A stretch of 64,000 nt of DNA from the NCBI GenBank assembly GCA_036971475.1, contig JBAIZL010000007.1, positions 26,777,947 through 26,841,946 on the forward strand. Direction: 5' to 3'. Below the pieces are notes generated by a model. The model had not been told where the DNA came from, did not search any database, and saw only the letters and a list, made by a program, of their open reading frames with translations. This DNA comes from Prosapia bicincta (lineage: Eukaryota; Arthropoda; Insecta; Hemiptera; Cercopidae). Positions 36,690 through 48,841 of the stretch are shown one piece after another (position 1 is the stretch's first letter; the number at the start of each line of letters is the position of its first letter). The translations under genes and the position numbers were made by a program.

Positions 36690-37409
36690 TGAGTTGTCGT
36701 CGTTTAGTAATGTCGTAACCATACACCCATGATTCATCACCGGTCATAATTCTTGACAAAAAGTTCTCATCTTCATTTGAATGATCAAACAGTTCTTGAC
36801 AAACCCGGACGCGATTGGCTTTTTGGTCGTCAGTCATCATGCGTGGCACAAATTTCACAGCGACGCTTTGTATCTTCAATTTTTCCGTCAAAATGTCGTA
36901 ACAAGATCCAACTGATATCCCACACTCTTCGGATAGCTCCCTAATGGTCAGACGTCCATTTTTGCGTACCAGGGTGTTGATTTTGTCAACGTGTGGGTCG
37001 TCAGTTGACGTTGAAGGACGTCCAGGACGCTCATCGTAATCAATCGACTGTCGGGCACCCTTGAAACGTTCATGCCACTTGAAACATGCAGTACGCTGCA
37101 TGGCAAAATCGCTGTAGGCCGTGTTAAGCATGGCAAATGTTTCTGTTGCAGATTTCCCTAGTTTTACTCAAAATTTCACAGCAATTCGTGGCTCCTTCAG
37201 GCTGTCCATTTTAAAATCTGACAAATGAAAAAAAAAACACTCTTTACTAAACTGAGTGTAACTCATCAACAATGAAGATATCTGCGACTGAAATACAGCG
37301 TTTTAATCAGCTGATTTATACGAACCTAGTGACACCAAGCGAATTCTCCTGAAACTAACTTGAGCCGCGAAATTCAAACAGTCCGCGTATTTTTTGAACA
37401 GACCTCGTA
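36690..37409 (-). pseudogene. Truncated mariner-family transposase
   Basis: The minus strand starts at ATG 37209 (MDSLKEPRIAVKF, then a stop) and stays open through YDERPGRPSTSTDD and IRELSEECGISVGSCYDILT, the helix-turn-helix region. It then reaches RIMTGDESWVYGYD, which carries the first catalytic Asp. It breaks off right after this, so the second and third acidic residues are missing. An outer end reading TACGAGGTCTGTTCAAAAAA on the minus strand (37409 inward) is a typical mariner terminal repeat with a TA target. The early stop and the truncation make it inactive. The other end is absent. Confidence 0.9.
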
Positions 37410-39925
37410 TTTTTGAATGCTACAAATCATGGGCAAGAGAAGGTTCTTGAATAATGCACTGCTCAAGCGTTGAACACATTGCTGAGAAATATTAGGAAGT
37501 AGTGTTTTTTTGCAAAGTAAATTTGTAGATAAATGTTATTAAAACCCTCAAGATATATTTCCCAACAATTGCAAATTTTAATGTCATTGTTTTAGTGTAG
37601 TCTAGTTCCTAGAAATTTTCCATTCTAATACAAAGCCTAAAAAGTGATCAAAGTATGAATTATTTTTTTATCGATAACTCATTTCTATTGTTGAAAAAAT
37701 GAATTCATGAATGTTATACTATTAAAGTTATGTACTTTAAAGGGAAATTTTAATTGATTGTTTCAAAAAACGTTTTACAATGACCTTTAATCATTTGGGG
37801 TAGATCCATTTACGTTTAAATAAGGAAATTCTTTTTAAACAGGAATTGATTTACAATACTTAATCAATTTTTTGGTTTTGATATTAAGTGGGAAAATATC
37901 ATGGAACTGGTTAACATAAACAAAATATTGTCATCGTAATAAACCGTCTGAGGTAAATACAGCGTACATTTTTAAAATCACAACTTTTTTTGTTAAGCAG
38001 CACCTCTACCTTGGTTTGTACTATGTATAAAATACACAATAATTTTAAGTATAAAATATATTTTAATATTGCATTTAGCATTCAAAAGTTTTATAAGATT
38101 TTAACTCGTTGCATATAAGATTTTAATTCGTATATAGGACTGTAAAACATGAAAATGTCGCTAGGAACTGAAACGTATTATCACGTACAGATATTGTATG
38201 TAAGTTATAATATGATGATATTTTTCAATTAGAGGCAAATTAACACTTTCAGCACAGCGGCGAAATTGGTGATCTCATCAAACTATTGTATGTTTTTTCG
38301 TTAACTTCCACCTCTGACAGCATTGGAATGTTATGTGGGTTGCATAGTTTGTTGTAGCATCTAAATATCGTGTCGCATCAATATCCATATTGTTTTCATC
38401 TCAATAATTTTATTTCTAACGTATACAGGTTTATTGGGGACATCAAAACAGTGTATTAGACGTTAAAATATTGTTTTATTTATCGGGTCACAATTAAAAA
38501 AATGATACACAAATGATAAAATACTGTATGGCAAATAATAAAACACAATAAAAGAGACAGAAAAAAAGATAATTTACATACAAAACTAAAGACCCTACTA
38601 CTAAAATATACTACATACTAAAATAAGCACTCAACGTTTAACTCGGAATGTTTGTTTTTATTTGTGCCATGTGTTTCACAAAGCCATAGAGATCGATAAT
38701 GTAAACGGAGACATAGATAATACATATGTCACGTCCGAGACTATTTATAGCCACGATTAGCTGACATTTGTTTACTACAATCTTACGATGACACATTAGG
38801 TTTTCGGGCATCCAAGCATTTTGTCAATGACTCTTATTTACAGCAGTCTGTTCTCACCTCGATGGTTCATTCACTCTAATAGGACAGTTATCGTTTGTTC
38901 TTGCGTTAGTTCAGAAAGTTTATTTCTGTGATCGCTGTTTTTACCGGATATTTTGCAGCATTAGTGGTTCAAACTAAAAAACATTAAAATATAAAAGTTA
39001 AACCAAATTAAATCTGTTCATAAATCTCCCTGAAGCATTGTTTCAGTTGAATCATCAAAAGTTAACTTGGGAAAGTTGAATTTAAAAATGACTCAGGCAC
39101 AATGTTCTTCAAACCTTTCTGAAGCACTGACGTAAAAATCAAACCTTTATACAAACACGTATCGACACTAGAGAAATTTCAGTTAGACAGGGAGTGAGCA
39201 TACCGGTACGCTCCCGTCACTCTAAAGGTAAGCGGGGAGCACACCGGCATGCTCTCGGTGCCTCGTAAGGGAACCCAGAGCGTGCTGGGTCGCTAGCCGT
39301 GCTGAACTTGTTAATCCCTTTTAGTGACATCATAGTGTTGTAAGTAATTAGATTTGACTGGTCAGAGTGGCATGTTTTTTAAAATTTGCACTCCACAATA
39401 ATAAACATGGCATTCTTTTCATCTCATAAATTACTTTATTTGGTTTTATACTTCAGAAAATGTTGTAAATTGAAGTTGTATATATAAAACTGAAGTAAAA
39501 TCTTTCCTTATTTACATTCTCTTGATGTGGGATTTATCACAGCATCTTATAGCAAAAAGTGCTAGTATCCTTGGAAGCAGAACACACAAGGGCTGTTTTC
39601 ATGCCCTTTATGGAAAAACCCACGATTTTAATATTTTTTAAAAACTTATTTTGCATTTTCTTCATTTTGTAAAAGTTTGAGTTCAAACACTAAAATTCTA
39701 ATTACCTGATGAAAATATCATTAACAATGAATCCTATACAGGACACAAAGACACCTAGTTCCAAAAACTACATGGAAACTTAGTCTATTGTAAACTGCCA
39801 GTATTGAAATGATTAATGAACCATTTATCTTTAAGAGTTACAGAGTAAACAAAGATAAGTTTTTTGACACAACCCCTGAACTTCAAGTGATCTTGATGGT
39901 GCACCAATGATCCTATTAGATGCAG
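37410..39925. other. AT-rich stretch with one GC-rich patch
   Basis: No gene is visible. A GC-rich patch at about 39185-39325 contains short mirrored pieces (ACCGGTACGCTCCCG, CACACCGGCATGCTCTCGG, GAGCGTGCTGGGTCGCTAGC). It stands out in base composition from its surroundings, but I could not assign it. Confidence 0.4.
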
Positions 39926-40287
39926 TTAACCCTGGAGAGGGGGGCACCCCGGTTTCTAACATCAGCCGGGGCGCCAAGTCTGACAGACCCATTTAAGTTT
40001 TTAGTATTTTCAGGAATAGTAATAAAGGCTAGATTTTTTGAAATTGATATATATATATATATATTAGTAAATTAGGTTCTATCAAGTGGTTTTTAAGGAG
40101 TTTAATAAAAAAGTAAAATTAAGATATTTCTTATAATTAAACCAACTTGTAGAAAATTATATATAACAAAAACAAAATTTCGTTCTAGGGATAGTAAAAC
40201 AATAACTATACATTAAAAAATTAAAATAAACTTATAGAAAACGTCACAAAACCACAAATTGGTTTCAAAAACGTTTAGACTTTGTTA

Positions 40288-40750
40288 TTACACATTGCCC
40301 CATTCAGTGTTTGGGCAGTCCGGGCATACATACTGTGCATGGCCTAAACATATAAATTTTTGGCAGTACTCACAACTATACTTGGTTTTGCTGTCCTTTT
40401 TACAAAAAAACCATTTCCTGGTACCTAGAGGGAATTGTTCAGATTGTTCAGCACTTTTTGAAGTTCCAGCAACCTATTGTCTTCTTAGGCGGATCTCAGG
40501 ATTGATGTTAGTCAGCAATGATCTGCATTGAAGCTCTTCAGACAAAAAGCTCTTTCAAATACTCCCTTCTACTTGTAGTTGTATTTGGATTGTTTGAAGT
40601 GTAAATTATTTGGGGTTAAATCCTGCCACATTCAATATAGAGTAGAATATAACCATTGGCCACATCCTTGGTCGTATGTAGCACACAACTGATCCAAAGT
40701 ATCAACTCCACTTTTGAGTTATAAAAAGAGATTATTTCTGGCTTCATGGC
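40288..40750 (-). pseudogene. piggyBac transposase C-terminal remnant
   Basis: It begins KPEIISFYNSK and, after a frameshift, continues GVDTLDQLCATY, the conserved segment after the catalytic core (usually KGGVDTxDQ). It ends in a cysteine-rich tail, FCKKDSKTKYSCEYCQKFIC then HAQYVCPDCPNTEWGNV and a stop at 40288. The Cys spacing matches the zinc-binding tail of piggyBac transposases. In-frame stops lie between the two parts. It is not functional. Confidence 0.85.
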
Positions 40751-40751
40751 A

Positions 40752-40865
40752 TCACCAGTACTCAATATGATCCTCTTCATCTTCATCCAGGCTGTCATCA
40801 GGCTCAGAATAAACACTTTCATTTAAAAGTTGGCAAATGTAGTCTTTTTGAAGAATACTAGCCAT
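40752..40865 (-). pseudogene. piggyBac transposase N-terminal remnant
   Basis: The ATG is at 40865. The peptide is MASILQKDYICQLLNES then SEPDDSLDEDEEDHIEYW and a stop. Short acidic N-termini of this kind are typical of piggyBac transposases. It is followed at once by C-terminal sequence, so the entire catalytic core is deleted. Confidence 0.75.
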
Positions 40866-42333
40866 TGCTCAAATAGTTTATAAAAACCTATTCAATATAG
40901 CCGATAATATAAACACTTTATTCGAAAAAATCATTCATAAACACTAAGAATAAACATTTTTCATTATTTTAAACGGAAGCCAGGGCGCCAAGTCAGTCAG
41001 ACCCGACAGTAACACAAGCCGGGTCTGTCGGTCAAACCCAAATTGTAAATAAACGCTGAAGTGAAATCGACAGTACTTCGACTTTGACTGGGACATAAAA
41101 ATAGACAACTAGACAAAGCGTCAGGTTTCTGGCACATTCCTATCAATCGTGGCAACAAAATTCCCTGTAAGACTTGGCGCCCCGACTCCAGGGTTAATGT
41201 GTTAAACTATAAAATTGTCTTCTATTAGTTTATTGTCTTCTTTAATATTTTTAAAAAATAAACAATTAAAATTATATCTAGCTCGAAAATTCTTTAGGCT
41301 ATTTTATTTAATCAGAAATATTTTTTTCATGTTTTTTCTATTTATTCAAATTTTTATATTTGTTGTATTAGGTTTCAAGCTACTTGAATGGGGCGTTTTA
41401 CACTTCATTGTAATATGGGGTTTCCATTACTTACAGGACTATCTCCACCATTGTAGCCTAAATTTTATTTGTATCAAATTCCAAATAATTTGACTTAATC
41501 TTTTGTTTTATTTCTCTAATCTCTTTGATCATCTTATGCATAATGCAATATAATATTTCTAATTTTTTTAAAACTTGAGGGCAAAATTGTTAGTATAGTT
41601 TGTAAAAGTATAATATTTTATTAATGTTATTTCTAGCAACAATATATGTATTTATATGGTTATAAATATGTCCTTTAATAACCCTTCCATAAAAAGTTGG
41701 TCTTTATTTTTAGAAATAGTAATATTGTACTGTCTCACCTACTTATTTAACCAATGCATCATCCCCTTATTTTAAAACATTGCTATATTATTGTTATCAT
41801 TTCTTTGGCTTATATTTGTAAATTAAAAACATATCCTGCTGCTTTTAAAGCTTGCTTGTTATTGCAAAAATATAACAGCAAATTGAAACAATTTATATAT
41901 TTTTTATTATGTTAAACATTTAAGGGCTTTAAGTTTGGTATATATTTTCCAAGTAGTAGTTGATAAATACAGTTACCCTTATTGGCTATAGATAATGTCT
42001 TATAAAGATCAGGGGCTTCTGAAAGTTCTACTTTTTTGTAGAAATGTTTTTTCATCCTATTCTTCATCTTATTTGTTATGAAAAATTGTAATATCAGTAT
42101 AAAAGTCAGGTAATTTATAGTAATTTTTCCTAAAAACAGGATATTTTAAAGCACATAGATGTCGCAGGTAGACACCTCTCTTCACCCTGGTTAAATGCAG
42201 GTTTACTCCGGACAAGTAACCTTATCCTTCTTCTTGCATGGAGGTTTTAGTGAGCCCAATGAAGAGTAGGTCTACTTTAGGTAAAAACCCAAAGTTCTTT
42301 CCCAGTTTTAATTAAGTTTTGTGTGTTTTACAG

Positions 42334-42591
42334 ACATGGAAAGTCTTCCTACACTAAATAGCCTTCAGAATGCATTGTTAGGAGAGGAGGAAGCAGAAGA
42401 AGAGTTACTTTCTGTGATGACACATTTAATAATTTGTGCTATTCAAGATCCTGGAATACCTAACCCTGCTCGCCATACAACACTGTTGGGCCAAAGTTTG
42501 AAACAAGCTGACATAACTCATGCTAATTTGTCTGAAATTCTCAGAATATACTTGTATGCAAATGCAACAGGAGAAGTGAAAGCCCTTACAG
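42334..42591 (+). CDS. BAZ2/toutatis-type protein, DDT-domain exon
   Basis: The exon follows an acceptor GTTTTACAG at 42333 and ends at ACAG|GTATGT. It encodes MESLPTLNSLQNALLGEEEA and later NLSEILRIYLYANATGEVK, the second half of a DDT domain as in BAZ2A, BAZ2B and Drosophila Toutatis. DDT domains help BAZ proteins bind ISWI ATPases at nucleosomes. The exon starts in phase 1 and ends with one base carried over, so the Met is internal and more exons lie upstream. The first half of the DDT domain and the MBD-like domain are not seen in the window. Confidence 0.9.
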
Positions 42592-43844
42592 GTATGTGAA
42601 GAGCAACTTGAGAGAAAATCAAGTTTTTATAGCTTAATTCATACTAAAATTATAAACTTCCATAATAAATAACAATTGATACCCTATCATATAAATGTTT
42701 GTTGATTCAGTAAATTCAAAAAGACAATGTTGTATCAAATTTTTTTATTGAATCATGTCAAATCGATTTATTACATTTTAAGTAATGATGGTTGATTCTC
42801 GATTCCAAAAGTCGATTCCACCCATTCTAGATACTAGAATCGGAATCATGAATCGATTGCAAAAATCGATTCCAAATATCTCTATTCCAGCGTGGCCAGT
42901 AAATATCTGTTGCCGCTCTAACATAATGTTGCGTTTACACATTATATGCTAAAATATGTGTCAACGCTTAAACATAATATCGCGTTTACAAATCGAGCGA
43001 AAGCATATCCGTCGCTGCTCTAACATAATGTAACGTTTATATATCGGGCGGTAAGATATCTGTCACCGCTCTATCATTGTCGCGTTTACACATCAGGCGA
43101 AAGCATATCTCTCGCTGCTCTAACATAATGTCGCATGTGCACATTACATGGTAAAAAACCCTGTCTCCAATTGGTCCGACTCATGTTTATATATACATTA
43201 TGATAATAAACGTATATTCGTACTTAGATATGATAGGTGAACAAATTATTATAAGACCACATTATTCAAAAATAGGCTTCAAAAATTTTGGCAATTCTTT
43301 GTGAAAACGCCGATATAGTGGCCGGTAGCTAAAGTGTCAAAGGGGAAAAAACAGAAAAACTCTGATTTGTCACAATAAAGCTATATAACGCATCTTACAA
43401 TAGCCACCAACCATGTATCTGACTCAAGCCTGAAAGTCAAAAGCTTGAAGGTTTGCTTTTGATAAAAGAGACTCTTTTCAAAACATTATATATTCTATTA
43501 AATAATTAAATTAAATTTAGGCATTGAGATGGTAAATGAGATCCTTACTATTTTGAGTAAAGAAGGAAAAAGTTAAAAAATTCAAGGTTAATTGAATTTA
43601 TATTTATTGCTAGGTCTTAGCAGTAGTTAAAGATTCAGTTGTTTCCCTTTGTCATATTTTCCTATACTTTTACTGTCTGAAACTGCAATAAACTCCAAAA
43701 CAGCAAAAATGTCACAAACAAATATTCCTTAGCCTCTTGTGCTTCAATTGAATGTTACATTATTATCAAATTTTAAACCTCCTTTCCTTTATAAAATTAT
43801 CCCTCATTTGTTTGTATTATTCAGCTGAACTGTATTATTTTCAG
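42592..43844 (+). other. BAZ2 intron with tandem repeat
   Basis: The intron is bounded by GTATGT and TTTTCAG. It contains a degenerate tandem repeat at 42898-43150 and, just before it, a cluster of ATCGATT/GAATCG motifs (42783-42890). No coding sequence is seen. Confidence 0.85.
42898..43150. repeat. 51-bp degenerate tandem repeat
   Basis: GCTCTAACATAATGT-like anchors occur at 42915, 42966, 43017, 43068 and 43117, spaced 51, 51, 51 and 49 bp. Each is followed by CGCGTTTACA-like and GGCGAAAGCATATC-like blocks. There are about 4.7 diverged copies, unrelated to the large satellite. Confidence 0.85.
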
Positions 43845-44166
43845 GAGTCCATTTTGAAAGAGACAGAGAGAAACGTATGTCCGATCACCACAATAATATG
43901 TCTGATAGTGCAAATGAAGATTGGGAAAGTGGAAAGAATGCTGCATTCTTTGTAGCACTTCGTGAAAATCAAACATGGAAGATGTCAGAATGGTTGAGGC
44001 GAAAACCTTTCTTAGCTCTAAATGCGACTTGTAAAGCAGCTATTTTGGCATTCCTTTGTCATGAACTGCTTCAAAATAAAGCGGTCATCAGGCAGATAGA
44101 TAGTGCAATTGAAACGACCTCCCAGCTACGAAGGGATAGGTGGATTACTGAATCAAAAATGCGCAA
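43845..44166 (+). CDS. BAZ2/toutatis-type protein, WHIM1 exon
   Basis: The acceptor TTATTTTCAG ends at 43844 and the donor is CGCAA|GTATGT at 44166. Joined in frame it reads GVHFERDREKRMSDHHNN, an acidic linker, then WLRRKPFLALNATCKAAILA and AFLCHELLQNKAVIRQIDSA, and QLRRDRWITESKMRK. This is the WHIM1 motif of BAZ2 proteins, part of the surface that contacts ISWI and linker DNA. Compared with vertebrate BAZ2 proteins, the linker before WHIM1 is longer. The intron before it is 1253 bp and carries a 51-bp tandem repeat. Confidence 0.92.
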
Positions 44167-45773
44167 GTATGTTTACAAAAGTAGTTAAATAAAAGTTGAA
44201 GATAAGTGTAATTTGAGATTAGCTGATAGTAAACATAATTATTTAATAATAAAACTAAACACACTCACTATATGCATTTATTATATCAAAAGTATTTTAA
44301 TGATCTGATTAACAATCAAATTTGACACCTGTTTAATAACTGACACGAGAAGCAAATTCCAAGTTAGTTACGGCCGCTGGATAAGGTTATTGATGTTTGG
44401 ATTTCAAAAACTATTAAATTAGCAGTAAATAAACAGAAATGATGCCAAACTTATATATGGAGTTGGATGCGGCCGCCACGGAGATCGGAACACAAACTGA
44501 CTGTTTGTCAGTGCCACTGGTTATAAAAAAGGAATACTTTTGAGTAGTAGGCCTAGTAGTGTACAGTATAACCGATGTTTGAAAAATAATCAGATTTCTT
44601 TGTGATAAGTAACTACAGTACTGTACAAAATAAATAAAAAGAGAACGCATTTTCCTACAACCTGCGCAGTAACTATACTGTCTTTCTTTAAAATATGATA
44701 TTGGCAGGATATCTTTTAATTTTTCCAAACGTGAATAAAGAGGGCCTACTGTATATATTAGTTTTATTTAGTTGTTGTTTAGTTTGTTTAAATGATTGTG
44801 AACATATTTGTCTTATATTTATTTATCACTGCTTGATTGAGATTTGAGGTGTTGAGTTTGAAAATTGTCTAATCTGACACAAAATATTTATAACTATTAA
44901 AAACAAGCCTTCTTAATTGATTGAATTAGTAATTTATTTCTCTGCAGCTGTAATATTTTAAAAATGTATCTCAGCAATATTTATTTATTTAACAATTTTT
45001 TTTGGTTTGATTTAAAAAAATTAATCTTTATTATTGAAAAGGATCTTTCTTGCATCTCATTTAATTCCTACCTCAGCATTGTGCATTGTTGGGATATGGT
45101 TTTAACATCATGGCCGTGATTATTCATTCCGATATTTAAACCATGAGAGTTTGGGCTTATTTATTGTTCTGGGCACGTTGCATATGGTACATGATATTTT
45201 TGATGTCCATGTATGATGACCCTGAATGACGAAATCGTGTTTGGTTACCAGGCCATTTATTTGTTGGAAAGTGTTTTTAACTAACCTAAATAACTAACCT
45301 AAGTCTATTATATGAGGTAGTTTCTACTGTTTTTCTGTATAAGGATCTGGCAACTAGGTTGTAGTTAATAAAAAAAAAATGTTCACTGTTTTATTAACAC
45401 TGCTTTTACAGTACTATGAGTGTTTTAATTTCTATTTAGTGAAGCATTACCCGTACTAAACGGTAATTTATAAGCGCTTAAAATGTACCGAAAATCATAA
45501 TGTATATTCTCAAGGTGTCATTGTTTATGTTTTAATCATAACATTTTATTCATCCAATGAAAATTGTTAACATTCAGTCTACCCATGACTAGCCCATTAT
45601 TAAAGTTGTATTTGCATGCATAATTTATTTAAGGATTATAAATTATTTATTTACAAATGCCATTCTATCCACATAATTGTTTTTACTTGTACGGCATTAA
45701 TAAGTGTTAGTTATTTCAAAAACATTATTCATATTATGTGTTCATTTATTAGTAATTTAATGTTTTTTTAAAG
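44167..45773 (+). other. BAZ2 intron, no recognisable feature
   Basis: AT-rich intron sequence between the WHIM1 and acidic-linker exons. Open frames here are short and unlike known proteins. I see nothing else in it. Confidence 0.8.
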
Positions 45774-45942
45774 GTTAAAACAATTGTATAACCGAAGACT
45801 GAGGCAAATGGCTGTAGGTATGATGGGTGGAAAGCTAGGGTTAGAAGGAGTGGAGGAAGAAAATTTACCAAAAGAACCTGATGATGATGATGAAGGTGAA
45901 GGAGAAAGTGGCAGCGAAAGTGAGGGAACTCAACCTGAAGAG
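45774..45942 (+). CDS. BAZ2/toutatis-type protein, acidic linker exon
   Basis: The acceptor TTTTTTAAAG ends at 45773 and the donor is GAAGAG|GTCTGT at 45942. The first G completes the Lys codon from the previous exon, giving MRK-LKQLYNRRLRQMAVG. It is followed by EEENLPKEPDDDDEGEGES and GSESEGTQPEE, an acidic low-complexity linker found between the WHIM motifs of BAZ2 proteins. It ends in phase 0. The minus-strand frame over the same bases is a shadow. Confidence 0.9.
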
Positions 45943-46887
45943 GTCTGTTTTTTATAGTTGTATTTTTCGCTATGAATATATCAAAAATTAATAACTTAGT
46001 TGCTTTATAATGAACAGTTTGCCCTATTGATAGGGACTGCATACAGGCTGTACTATTTTCCAGAGTTGTGGAATTTAATGAATTTATAAGCGTTTTAGAT
46101 TTAAACAGCACAAGATAAAGCCTTTTTTACACATAAATGTCTTTGGAAGTATAAAAAATTAAGATAATTGTTAAAAATAACATTAATAAAAATTAAGTAA
46201 CCAAGAATATGACATAGGTTTTGAAACCAATTGTTCACCTCAACAGCAATGATCCCATGTAATTTTTTCCAATAAGGTTTTATAATTTAAAATATTGAGA
46301 AAATTATTATTAGAATAAAACTTATTATTTCCTTCCAAGTATCCAGAGAATATCAGAAGTGTTCAATGGCATCTATGATAGCCAATTGGCTATTCCGAAA
46401 TTAGAACCATTTTACTGTTAATTCCAAGCACAAGACATAACAAATTATTTACTTGGATAATGGAATATAAAATATGTTTATAGTTTATGTGGCTGCTGTT
46501 AGAGTTCATAAACTTAATCTGAGTTTATGAGTTATAGGTGGTACCCAACAGGCCAGTGGTCTGCCTACACTGCAAATGTGATAATATTGGTGTGGTATAT
46601 GTTTATCAATATAAATTTTATTTAATATTTTTAACACAACTAACTTTGAAACCTGGAAAAGAAATTTCAGTTAGATTTTGTGTAAATATATGAGAGGCAG
46701 TTATTGATTTTTTTTAACATTTTACAGTACATGTAAGAGAATTTTTTTGTTTATTTACATCTTGAATTTATTGTGGTGTCTTATTAGATTTTATCAAGCT
46801 ACATCTGCTTTTGTAACATATAGTAAGAGAGCAGTAGAAATCCTACTACATATGAAAATTTAGTGTATTTATTGTTGCATTTTTTAG
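45943..46887 (+). other. BAZ2 intron, no recognisable feature
   Basis: An AT-rich intron of 945 bp with a pyrimidine-rich TTTTTTAG acceptor. Nothing else stands out. Confidence 0.8.
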
Positions 46888-47118
46888 GAGGAGGATAAGA
46901 GATTAACTGTGGAAGAATTAGGCCGTAAGCTAGAACGTTTAAATAGGCAAGCAGAACAGAATCTCACACTGTTAGCTGAGTCAGGTGGTCAATTACGTGC
47001 TAACTGTTATGGGCAGGATAGATATTGGCGTAGATATTGGTGTTTGCCTAAAGCTGGAGGTGTGTTTGTAGAAGCTATGGAGTCTGCAGAGCCTGAATTA
47101 TACAATCGCCCGTTAGAG
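46888..47118 (+). CDS. BAZ2/toutatis-type protein, WHIM2/WSD exon
   Basis: The acceptor TTTTTTAG ends at 46887 and the donor is TTAGAG|GTAAAT at 47118, both phase 0. The peptide runs EEDKRLTVEELGRKLERLNR, then a short coiled-coil-like stretch, then GQDRYWRRYWCLPKAGGVFV and EAMESAEPELYNRPLE. GQDRYxRRYWxLP with GGxFVExMES is a strong signature of BAZ2 proteins. The C-terminal PHD finger and bromodomain, which recognise histone tails, must be encoded further right. I see no further exon up to 64000, so the next intron would exceed 16.8 kb. Confidence 0.93.
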
Positions 47119-47324
47119 GTAAATTATTTTATCAAACATTTGGTATTAATTTTAAAAAATATTATTTTCATAATTGTAAATAAGCAAACAATATTATTCT
47201 CACATAAAACACCAAAGAAAATAAAATGACAGAATAAATAATGTGCAAGGGAATTGGAAGATAAAGTCAAGACATAAGCAAAATAAAAAATAAAAGAAAT
47301 AGGAAAGTTACACCTGTAACAATA

Positions 47325-48507
47325 TGCTTTGAGTATGGTTGTGTTTGATAATTGTATCATGCTCTGTAACATTATTCTTTAAGTTGGGTTGTGTGATATG
47401 ATAACACCATGACCCGCCTTGAGTATAGATATGTTTTATAATATCATGATAATATTATGTTATAACCTTTTTGACTCCAATTATTTGGTCACCTATTGAA
47501 TGGTGTACCTACTGTAATACTCAGCTGCAACTAGGTTTGAATTGTGACATAATAGTTCACTTTGATGTAATTATTTTATAACAAAAAATAATTGTACTAA
47601 TCAACATATTTACAGTTACATGCACAAAACATATTTACAAAAGTAGGTACCACAAAAAAAATATAGGTCTAAATATAAAAACGAAAATATATAAATTATA
47701 AATATATAATTGAAATATGTCTTTTAGGCCTATTAAAAATTGTTTAATTTGTTTAGGCTGAAAATATTTACACATACTCCTTCATTTGGCCACTTGAAAA
47801 ACAGTTCAATTTACTGTTTATAGTTTTTCGTAGTGTGAAACTTTTCAAAGTAAATGTTTGTTTGTAATCCCAGGTTATTTGGGCAAGTCGCACAGTAGGA
47901 CTCAGAGCACATGTAAGCCTATTAAAAAACCACAATATGATAACAATATATGTCATAAATAAAATTAAAGTAAAACACTAAATAAATAGAGGACATCATG
48001 AATAAGGATAAGTTCACATAAAGAGCAATCTATCAACTAAGCCAGATGTCTGATGCTTACTGTGCAGTACATCGTGTATAACTGTCTGGAACCAGTTGTT
48101 TATTTACGGAAAAAGAATACGATAAATATGGCCAATCAGTGTTATAAACATAAACCTTGCTTTCTCATAACACAACGATCGAACATAGTACATTTTATCA
48201 TTAAGTAAGACATTCAAAAGTATTTAATAGTTGCACTGCAAAATATGTCGAACTAAGTCCAACAGTAGAGCAGAACGGGATTTCTAATGATGTCGGACTC
48301 AGTTCGCCTATGGAGTTCAAAGGTCAAGTAGGTTTGTTTGTTATCATAACGTCGTGACCTAGAACATAGTGCCTTGAGTATGGATGTGTTTTATATCATA
48401 ATCTATAGGATTATGCTTTATGTAGGGTTGTGTGCTATTATAACTTCGTGACCTGTAACATTATGCCTTGAGTATAGATGGGTTTTATATCATAAACTAT
48501 AGGATTA
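47325..48507. repeat. Degenerate GAGTATRGATGTG-type repeats
   Basis: TTGAGTATGGTTGTGTTT, CCTTGAGTATAGATATG, GCCTTGAGTATGGATGTG and GCCTTGAGTATAGATGGG occur near 47330, 47418, 48371 and 48466. Each is followed by TTATATCATAA-like sequence and sits near GTGACCTGTAACATTATG. This looks like a diverged tandem repeat in two blocks (47325-47470 and 48350-48507). The stretch between has no clear feature. Confidence 0.55.
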
Positions 48508-48756
48508 ATAATAAATACACAAAAACCTCTTAACCACAAACTTTCTTTAATTTACCCTAATGTACATTTCAGTTACAAAGTAACCATCCTCAGAGGGATA
48601 ACATACAAAGACTGGTAGTCTTTGTATGTTATCCCTCTGAGGATGGTTACTTTGTAACTGAAATGTACATTAGGGTAAATTAAAGAAAGTTTGTGGTTAA
48701 GAGGTTTTTGTGTATTTATTATTAAATTCAACCACAGTATATTCCTAATAAATAGT
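48508..48756. mobile_element. Family C foldback with 13-bp target duplication
   Basis: The hairpin arms carry AATAAATACACAAAAACCTC, TTAACCACAAACTTTCTTTA and TACATTTCAGTTACAAAG with complements around CAAAGACTGGTAGTCTTTG. A 33-base tail (AAATTCAACC to AATAGT) follows the right arm. The flanks AACTATAGGATTA at 48495-48507 and 48757-48769 are identical, which marks the exact insertion. A long (TA)n tract follows directly. Confidence 0.92.
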
Positions 48757-48765
48757 AACTATAGG

Positions 48766-48767
<2 letters not shown>

Positions 48768-48838
<71 letters not shown>
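48768..48838. repeat. (TA)n microsatellite
   Basis: About 70 bases of pure TA sit directly after the target duplication of the family C insertion. Confidence 0.95.

Positions 48839-48841
<3 letters not shown>

Larger units (their letters stand above)
39930..41193 (-). mobile_element. Non-autonomous piggyBac element with TTAA ends
   Basis: A 1264-bp element is flanked by TTAA at 39926-39929 and 41194-41197, the invariant piggyBac target duplication. The ends are CCCTGGAG at the left and the same octamer inverted at the right. Subterminal copies of GGCGCCAAGTC followed by CAGACCC lie near 39972 and 40984, and GGCGCC lies near the right end. The interior keeps only the two ends of a minus-strand transposase gene, so it would need a transposase in trans. 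Confidence 0.9.

Noticed and set aside
45749..46111. Minus-strand open frame of 120 codons
   Set aside because: It is the antisense shadow of the acidic-linker exon of the BAZ2 gene.
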